DNA of 10,175 bases. Origin: CAZJKO01 sp964546995. GTDB taxonomy: Bacteria > Bacillota_I > Bacilli_A > RF39 > UBA660. The DNA is taken from the NCBI GenBank assembly GCA_964546995.1, contig CAZJKO010000036.1, forward strand, positions 1 to 10,175, written 5' to 3'. The position numbers and the translations under genes are program-made. Shown one piece after another: positions 6,006 to 10,175 of the stretch (the stretch's first letter is position 1; each line of letters starts with the position of its first letter). Under the pieces are notes generated by a model that saw nothing but the letters and a program-made list of their open reading frames with translations, was not told where the DNA came from and searched no databases.

Positions 6006-6884
6006 ATGAATAAGAAAAGTTTTAAAACAGAAATGATAGTAAATGAACAAAAAATTAATCTTTTAAGAATGGAGAAAGAAGAGTATATTTCACTTACCGA
6101 TTTAGCAAGATATGCAGATAGAGAAGAACCGAGGCTTCCGATTAGAGATTGGATGAGAAATAAAGAAGTTATTGCATATTTAGGTTTATGGGAAAGTATT
6201 CATAATGAAAATTTTAAAGGGGGCGAATTCGCTACCTTTAAAAATAATGCTGGTAGTAATACGTTTAAAATGTCACCACAAAAATGGATAAAAGAAACAA
6301 ACGCTATCGGTATAATATCGAAGTCAGGAAGATATGATGGTGGAACATTTGCTCATCCAGATATTGCATTTGAGTTTGCAAGTTGGTTAAGTCCAGAGTT
6401 TAAATTATATGTCATACAAGAATTTCAAAGACTAAAAAAGACGGAAACAGATCAAAGTAGAATGGATTGGCATGCAAATAGAATTTTAGCAAAAGTTAAT
6501 TATATGGTTCAAACGGATGCAATAAAAAACATTATCGTGCCAACATTAACGGAAAAACAAAAGAAATTTATTTATGCCGAAGAAGCAGATGTTTTAAATG
6601 TTGCATTGTTTGGTATGACCGCAAAAGAGTGGAAAAAATCGAATCTTGTAACGAAAGAAAAAGCAAATATTAGAGATAGTACCGATCTACTCCATTTAGT
6701 AATACTGAATAATTTAGAAAATATAAACGCTTCGTTCATAGAAATGAAAATACCACAGAGTGAAAGATTAGTTAAATTAAATAGCATTGCCAAAAGACAA
6801 ATAGAGTTGTTAAAGAAGAATAAATCCTTTCGTAATCTTGAACAAATAGAGAATCAGATTCATAACAAACGTATCCAAAAATGA
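6006..6884 (+). CDS. KilA-N domain-containing protein
   Basis: The 292-residue protein has a KilA-N domain (about 15-143). It opens with EEYISLTDLARYAD, then IRDWMRNKEVIAYLGLWE, SGRYDGGTFAHPDIAFEFAS, and WLSPEFKLYVIQEFQRLKK. The domain is a predicted DNA-binding module widespread in phages and large DNA viruses and also found as stand-alone bacterial genes; its role in the latter is unknown. The C-terminal part (about 180-270), with YAEEADVLNVALFGMTAKEW and LVILNNLENINA, resembles the tail usually seen in such stand-alone proteins. It interrupts the yebC-ruvA order, has its own promoter, and lies between direct repeats. By hand count 12 of its 27 Ile codons are ATA and 3 are ATC, against 2 and 16 of 33 in ruvB, a sign of foreign origin. 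The AAGGTGA site fits ATG 6006; ATG 6003 is the alternative. Confidence 0.88.
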   Translation: MNKKSFKTEMIVNEQKINLLRMEKEEYISLTDLARYADREEPRLPIRDWMRNKEVIAYLGLWESIHNENFKGGEFATFKNNAGSNTFKMSPQKWIKETNAIGIISKSGRYDGGTFAHPDIAFEFASWLSPEFKLYVIQEFQRLKKTETDQSRMDWHANRILAKVNYMVQTDAIKNIIVPTLTEKQKKFIYAEEADVLNVALFGMTAKEWKKSNLVTKEKANIRDSTDLLHLVILNNLENINASFIEMKIPQSERLVKLNSIAKRQIELLKKNKSFRNLEQIENQIHNKRIQK

Positions 6885-6949
6885 TGAAATATATACTTTT
6901 GAATAGGTAAGATAAAACTCTTCCCTTTTTCGATAATTCTCTATCAAAA

Positions 6950-6977
6950 AGATCATTTGTTTGATATAATAGTATTG
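6950..6977 (+). repeat. Right copy of imperfect direct repeat flanking the KilA-N gene
   Basis: This matches the copy at 5927-5960 in AGATCATTT and GATATAATAGTATTG, with a 4-base instead of a 10-base gap between the blocks. Sequence similarity ends on both sides of the blocks. Confidence 0.6.
6962..6970 (+). promoter_or_regulatory. Extended -10 promoter of the ruvAB operon
   Basis: TGA followed by TATAAT (6965-6970) gives an extended -10 element. No good -35 is seen 16-18 bases upstream. Transcription would start near 6977, so the in-frame TTG, GTG and ATG at 6980, 6983 and 6986 lie very close to the 5' end and are less likely starts than the ATG at 6992. Confidence 0.55.
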
Positions 6978-6991
6978 GATTGGTGATGAAC

Positions 6992-7558
6992 ATGTATAGT
7001 TATATGAATGGAACAGTAACAGAAGTATCATCTAGTTTTATTGTTTTGGAAACGTATGGAATAGGGTATTTGATTTATACGCCAAACCCTTATTCGTTCC
7101 ATGAAAAGGAAGAATACAAAGTATACCTTTATCAACAAATTAAAGAAGATGAACACGCTTTGTTTGGGTTTAAAACGATAGAAGAGAAAGAACTCTTTTT
7201 GAAGTTGATTGGTGTAAAAGGATTAGGTCCTAAGATGGCCCTTCCTATTTTAGCCACAGGATCCATTAACGGAATTGTCGATGCGATCGAACGGGAAAAT
7301 ATTCTCTATTTGAAGAAATTTCCCAAGATTGGGGATAAACTAGCAAAACAGATGATTTTAGATTTAAAAGGCAAATTAGATCAATCGTTGATGATAGAAA
7401 ATAGTAGCGAATCACCACTTGCGCAAGAAGAGTTGAGTGAAGTGTTATTGGGCCTAGGTTACAAAGAAAAAGACTTTAGATCGATCTTACCTAAAGTCGA
7501 TCGGACTTTGAGTATCGAAGAACAAATTAAAGAAGCATTAAAATTATTGCTAAAGTAA
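6992..7558 (+). CDS. ruvA: Holliday junction branch migration protein RuvA
   Basis: RuvA binds four-way DNA junctions as a tetramer and loads the RuvB motor. From ATG 6992 it is 188 residues and opens MYSYMNGTVTEV, the usual RuvA N-terminus. It has an OB-fold domain (about 1-63) and two helix-hairpin-helix motifs: LIGVKGLGPKMA near 72-83 and KKFPKIGDKLAKQM near 108-121. After an acidic linker comes the small C-terminal domain (about 143-188) that contacts RuvB, containing EVLLGLGYKEKDF. The site TGGTGAT (6981-6987) sits at the right distance for this ATG, whereas starts at 6980-6986 would lie inside or before it. It is followed by ruvB after 12 bases. No ruvC is next to it, as expected in Bacilli, where RecU is the usual resolvase. 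Confidence 0.95.
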   Translation: MYSYMNGTVTEVSSSFIVLETYGIGYLIYTPNPYSFHEKEEYKVYLYQQIKEDEHALFGFKTIEEKELFLKLIGVKGLGPKMALPILATGSINGIVDAIERENILYLKKFPKIGDKLAKQMILDLKGKLDQSLMIENSSESPLAQEELSEVLLGLGYKEKDFRSILPKVDRTLSIEEQIKEALKLLLK

Positions 7559-7570
7559 AGGAGAAATAGA

Positions 7571-8581
7571 ATGGAGAAAGAAAGCATCGTAAGAGAAGTA
7601 GAATTAGAAGACATAGGGGAAGAAACTATTCGTCCTGATAGGATTAGTGAATACATTGGTCAAAGTGATGTCAAAGAGAACATTAAAGTGTTTATCGAAG
7701 CGGCTAAAATGCGTGAGGAACCTTTAGATCACGTTCTTCTCTATGGTCCACCAGGACTTGGAAAGACGACGCTTTCCTATATTATTGCTAACGAATTAGG
7801 AAGCAATATCAAAACGGCGAGTGGTCCGAGCATTGAAAAAGCAGGAGACTTGGCGGCCATTCTTTCTTCCCTAGAGCCTGGCGATGTGTTGTTTATCGAT
7901 GAAATTCATCGTATGCCAAAGTTTATCGAAGAAATACTGTATCCTGCCATGGAAGATTTTACTTTGGATATTATCATTGGTGGGGAAGGGAACAGTAGAA
8001 ACATCAAAATCGATCTTCCGCCCTTTACTTTGGTTGGTGCAACCACTAGAGCTGGAGATCTATCAGGACCTCTAAGAGATCGCTTTGGTATCGTTTCGAA
8101 ACTACAGTTTTACACCGTCGAAGAATTGAGAGAAATCGTCAAACGTACCTCTCGGGTTTTGAATATGGAAATCGAAGAAGATGCCGCCTACGAACTAGCT
8201 AGGAGGAGTAGAGGAACGCCTCGTATTGCCAACCGCTTAGTAAAACGAGTACGAGACTTTGCCTTAGTAGAAGGAAATGGCACGATCGATTTAGACATTA
8301 CCAAAAAGTCATTAGAACGCTTGAAAGTCGATGATCTAGGACTCGATGAAGTCGATCGGCAACTTCTTCTTACCATCATCGAAAAATTTAATGGTGGTCC
8401 CGTTGGCGTAGAATCGATTGCTAGTGCCATTGGCGAAGAAGTAACAACCATCGAAGATGTTTGTGAACCATACTTACTACAGACAGGTTTATTAAAACGA
8501 ACGAGTCGCGGTCGCGTAGTCACACCGATGGCTTATGAACATTTAAAAATCAATTATCAAAACGCGATGTTTGAATCGTAA
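7571..8581 (+). CDS. ruvB: Holliday junction branch migration helicase RuvB
   Basis: RuvB is the AAA+ motor that drives branch migration at recombination junctions with RuvA. The 336-residue protein has the family length and all core motifs. These are Walker A GPPGLGKTT (59-67), Walker B VLFIDEIHRM (106-115), sensor 1 VGATTRAGDLSGPLRDRFG (155-173, containing the likely arginine finger), sensor 2 GTPRIANR (215-222) and the C-terminal winged helix (about 255-330) with NGGPVGVESIASAIGEE. The AAAGGAGAA ribosome site lies in the 12-base gap after ruvA. Codon use is typical of the window, with ATC and ATT about equal for Ile and almost no ATA. No abnormality is seen. Confidence 0.97.
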   Translation: MEKESIVREVELEDIGEETIRPDRISEYIGQSDVKENIKVFIEAAKMREEPLDHVLLYGPPGLGKTTLSYIIANELGSNIKTASGPSIEKAGDLAAILSSLEPGDVLFIDEIHRMPKFIEEILYPAMEDFTLDIIIGGEGNSRNIKIDLPPFTLVGATTRAGDLSGPLRDRFGIVSKLQFYTVEELREIVKRTSRVLNMEIEEDAAYELARRSRGTPRIANRLVKRVRDFALVEGNGTIDLDITKKSLERLKVDDLGLDEVDRQLLLTIIEKFNGGPVGVESIASAIGEEVTTIEDVCEPYLLQTGLLKRTSRGRVVTPMAYEHLKINYQNAMFES

Positions 8582-8593
8582 GGAGGAAAATAA

Positions 8594-9031
8594 ATGGAAT
8601 ATCGAAAAGAAAAAAACACATACTATTTAAGGTTAGATAAAGGCGAAGAAGTGATCGAAGCGCTAACTGCTTTCGTAATAAAAGAACAAATTAGCTCAGG
8701 ATCGATAACGGGACTTGGTGCAACCGATGAAGTAGAGTTTGGCTTGTTTGATACCGAAGAGAAGAAGTATCATTCGAAAACGATCAAAGAAAAAATGGAA
8801 ATCACATCTTTAGTAGGTAACATTTCGACGAAAGACAAAGAGGTGTATTTACACATTCACATCAATGTCGGAAAACAAGATGGAACAGTTTGGGGAGGAC
8901 ATTTGAATCGTTGTAGGATTTCGGCAACAGGCGAACTCGTCATTCAAAAAACAGATCTAGAAGTAGAAAGAGAATTTAGTGAAGAGATTGGACTAAATTT
9001 ATGGAAGTTTCAAGGAAATGACCGCATCTGA
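8594..9031 (+). CDS. PPC (DUF296) domain protein
   Basis: This 145-residue protein is a single PPC/DUF296 domain. It has SGSITGLGATDEVEFGLFD (about 35-53) and the signature LHIHINVGKQDGTVWGGHL (86-104). His87, His89 and His103 are placed where family members coordinate a metal. In plants this domain accompanies AT-hooks in DNA-binding proteins. Bacterial single-domain members form trimers in known structures, but their role is unclear. The gene lies 12 bases after ruvB with an AAGGAGG site, and its end overlaps queA by 14 bases, so it is an integral part of the operon. A role in DNA repair or RNA modification would be a guess from context. The short tail after about residue 122 has no recognised motif. 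Confidence 0.85.
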   Translation: MEYRKEKNTYYLRLDKGEEVIEALTAFVIKEQISSGSITGLGATDEVEFGLFDTEEKKYHSKTIKEKMEITSLVGNISTKDKEVYLHIHINVGKQDGTVWGGHLNRCRISATGELVIQKTDLEVEREFSEEIGLNLWKFQGNDRI

Positions 9032-10055
9032 TTTTGATTTTGAACTTCCCCAAGAACTGATCGCTCAGACCCCACTGGAACAACGGGATACATCGAAATT
9101 GATGGTGTTAGATAAAGAGACAGGAGATATTTCCCATCGTAGCTTTAAAGACATTTTAGAGTATTTAGAAGAAGGTGACACTTTAGTATTAAACAATACC
9201 AAAGTTCTTCCTGCAAGACTCTTAGGAGAAAAAGAAGAAACGAATGCGGCCATCGAAGTATTGCTTTTAAAGAACATCGAAAATGACACTTGGGAAACGT
9301 TAGTAAAACCTGCTCGTCGCATAAAAGTAGGAACAGTTGTCTCCTTTGGAAATGGCTTGTTAAAAGCAACCTGCATCGAAGAAAAAGAGGAAGGAATACG
9401 AATATTTTCGTTTACGTACAAAGGGATCTTTTATGAAATATTAGATCGACTAGGAACGATGCCTCTTCCACCATACATCCATGAACAACTAGAAAACAAA
9501 GATCGTTATCAAACCGTCTATGCCAAAGAATTGGGTAGTGCCGCTGCCCCTACAGCAGGGCTTCATTTTACGAAAGAACTCATGCAAAAAATCGAACAGA
9601 AAAAAGTGAATATTGCATACATCACGCTCCATATTGGTCTTGGAACATTTAGACCGCTAAAAGTAGAGAAAATAGAAGAACATGAAATGCATAGTGAATA
9701 CTATCATATGACGAAAGAAGTCGCTGATCTTCTGAAAAAAACGAAACGAGAAGGACACCGTATCATAAGTGTTGGAACGACTTCTGTTCGTACCCTAGAG
9801 TCGATCATGCAAAAATTTGGCACCTTTAAAGAATGTAGTGGATGGACGAATATCTTCATCTATCCCGGATACAAGTTTCAAGCGATCGATTGTCTCATCA
9901 CGAATTTTCATTTGCCCAAATCGACCCTCATCATGTTAGTATCTGCTTTAGCAGGACGAGAACATATCTTAAATGCGTATAAAGTAGCAGTAGAACATAA
10001 GTATCGGTTTTTCTCATTTGGTGATAGTATGTTTATTGTCAACCATGTCAAATGA
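9018..10055 (+). CDS. queA: S-adenosylmethionine:tRNA ribosyltransferase-isomerase QueA
   Basis: QueA transfers and isomerises the ribosyl part of S-adenosylmethionine onto preQ1 at the wobble base of tRNAs with GUN anticodons, yielding epoxyqueuosine. The 345-residue protein has the family length and motifs: FDFELPQELIAQTPLEQRD (6-24), LVLNNTKVLPARLLG (56-70), DRYQTVYAK and GSAAAPTAGLHFTKEL (162-188), HIGLGTFRPL (205-214), VGTTSVRTLES (252-262), TNFHLPKSTLIMLVSALAG (295-313) and YRFFSFGDSM (329-338). The start at 9018 agrees with the usual N-terminus. Its AAGGA lies too close to act alone, so translation is probably coupled to the overlapping PPC gene; GGAAG at 9003-9007 could help. The usual partner tgt does not follow directly. 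Confidence 0.96.
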   Translation: MTASDFDFELPQELIAQTPLEQRDTSKLMVLDKETGDISHRSFKDILEYLEEGDTLVLNNTKVLPARLLGEKEETNAAIEVLLLKNIENDTWETLVKPARRIKVGTVVSFGNGLLKATCIEEKEEGIRIFSFTYKGIFYEILDRLGTMPLPPYIHEQLENKDRYQTVYAKELGSAAAPTAGLHFTKELMQKIEQKKVNIAYITLHIGLGTFRPLKVEKIEEHEMHSEYYHMTKEVADLLKKTKREGHRIISVGTTSVRTLESIMQKFGTFKECSGWTNIFIYPGYKFQAIDCLITNFHLPKSTLIMLVSALAGREHILNAYKVAVEHKYRFFSFGDSMFIVNHVK

Positions 10056-10062
10056 CAATAAA
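10032..10062 (+). other. 10-base inverted repeat across the queA stop codon
   Basis: TTTATTGTCA (10032-10041) and TGACAATAAA (10053-10062) are perfect reverse complements around an 11-base loop. The queA stop TGA begins the right arm. No T tract follows, so it is not a classical terminator. It could be a weak terminator, an mRNA-stabilising end or a protein site. Confidence 0.5.
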
Positions 10063-10067
10063 TTACC

Positions 10068-10096
10068 TTTACGAAAGCCAAGAAGTATGTTATAGT
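10068..10096 (+). promoter_or_regulatory. Promoter of the gene starting at 10121
   Basis: TTTACG (10068-10073, 4 of 6 to TTGACA), a 17-base spacer and TATAGT (10091-10096) preceded by TGT form an extended -10 promoter. A second perfect TATAAT at 10101-10106 lacks a -35 partner. The transcript would begin near 10103, just ahead of the AGAGGAG ribosome site. Confidence 0.5.
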
Positions 10097-10120
10097 TTAT
10101 TATAATGAGAGGAGTAAAAT

Positions 10121-10175
10121 ATGAAAACAGAATTACAAAAGAAAGCATACTGGTCAGGACTTGCCATTATTATGG
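10121..10175 (+). CDS. Start of an unidentified protein, partial
   Basis: Only 18 codons are visible, reading MKTELQKKAYWSGLAIIM, before the window ends. The ATG is preceded by AGAGGAG (10108-10114) with a 6-base spacing and by its own promoter, so this is very probably a real gene. A short charged start followed by SGLAIIM hints at a membrane segment beginning near residue 12, but that is weak. It does not resemble the start of Tgt, the common neighbour of queA. No family can be named. Confidence 0.6.
   Translation, partial: MKTELQKKAYWSGLAIIM

Noticed and set aside
6942..6966. Inverted repeat TATCAAA / TTTGATA as a terminator of the KilA-N gene
   Set aside because: The 11-base loop is long, no T tract follows and the right arm overlaps the ruvA promoter. 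No convincing terminator was found after the KilA-N gene.
5904..6991. KilA-N interval as an insertion sequence or prophage remnant
   Set aside because: There is no transposase, integrase or terminal inverted repeat, only the imperfect direct repeats and one gene.
6885..6991. A missing ruvC gene before ruvA
   Set aside because: Bacilli normally lack RuvC and use RecU, so its absence is expected; the gap holds only regulatory sequence.
8188..8523. Reverse-strand open frames inside ruvB and in other genes (for example 3030-3287, 5576-5836, 9065-9421)
   Set aside because: They lie wholly within well-identified genes, have no ribosome sites or family features, and reflect codon bias of the opposite strand.
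10121..10175. tgt (queuine tRNA-ribosyltransferase) as the gene after queA
   Set aside because: The visible start MKTELQKKAYWSGLAIIM does not resemble Tgt, and the gene has its own promoter.
1..10175. tRNA, rRNA, CRISPR array or riboswitch
   Set aside because: No cloverleaf-like sequence, regularly spaced repeats or recognised aptamer was seen; intergenic gaps are at most about 110 bases.

Overview
The window is a stretch of AT-rich, low-GC Gram-positive chromosome with dense gene packing, strong AGGAGG-type ribosome binding sites and textbook sigma-A promoters. TGA is used as a stop (TadZ-like, QueA) and TGG as Trp, so the standard bacterial code applies and the mycoplasma code does not. 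The order yebC - ruvA - ruvB - queA without ruvC is typical of class Bacilli and relatives. An uncultured gut-type Bacilli lineage (RF39/Erysipelotrichales-like) is my best guess, but that is inference.

Left part (1-5903): a divergent partial DUF192 gene faces a compact Tad/Flp (type IVc) pilus locus. The locus runs flp pilin, TadE-like pseudopilin, a second pseudopilin-like protein, TadZ/CpaE-like ATPase, TadA/CpaF ATPase, TadB, TadC. The pilin has its own terminator, and a fresh promoter drives the machinery genes. The gene for the translation factor YebC follows tadC by 12 bases with no visible promoter, and a GAAA-loop terminator closes the unit. The three small secreted proteins carry the G|Q-x-L-V prepilin cleavage signature. 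TadZ localises the machine, TadA powers it, and TadB and TadC form the inner platform. No prepilin peptidase is present in the window.

Middle (5904-6991): a stand-alone KilA-N domain gene sits between yebC and ruvA. Its codon use differs from its neighbours (many ATA codons, few ATC), and it is flanked by an imperfect direct repeat of the promoter region that also drives ruvA. This looks like an inserted accessory gene.

Right part (6992-10175): ruvA, ruvB, a small PPC/DUF296 protein and queA form a tight co-directional operon for Holliday-junction migration and tRNA queuosine synthesis. A hairpin spans the queA stop codon. A new promoter then drives a gene of which only 18 codons are visible.

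No tRNA, rRNA, CRISPR array, insertion sequence or riboswitch was recognised, and there is no gene-free stretch above 300 bases.
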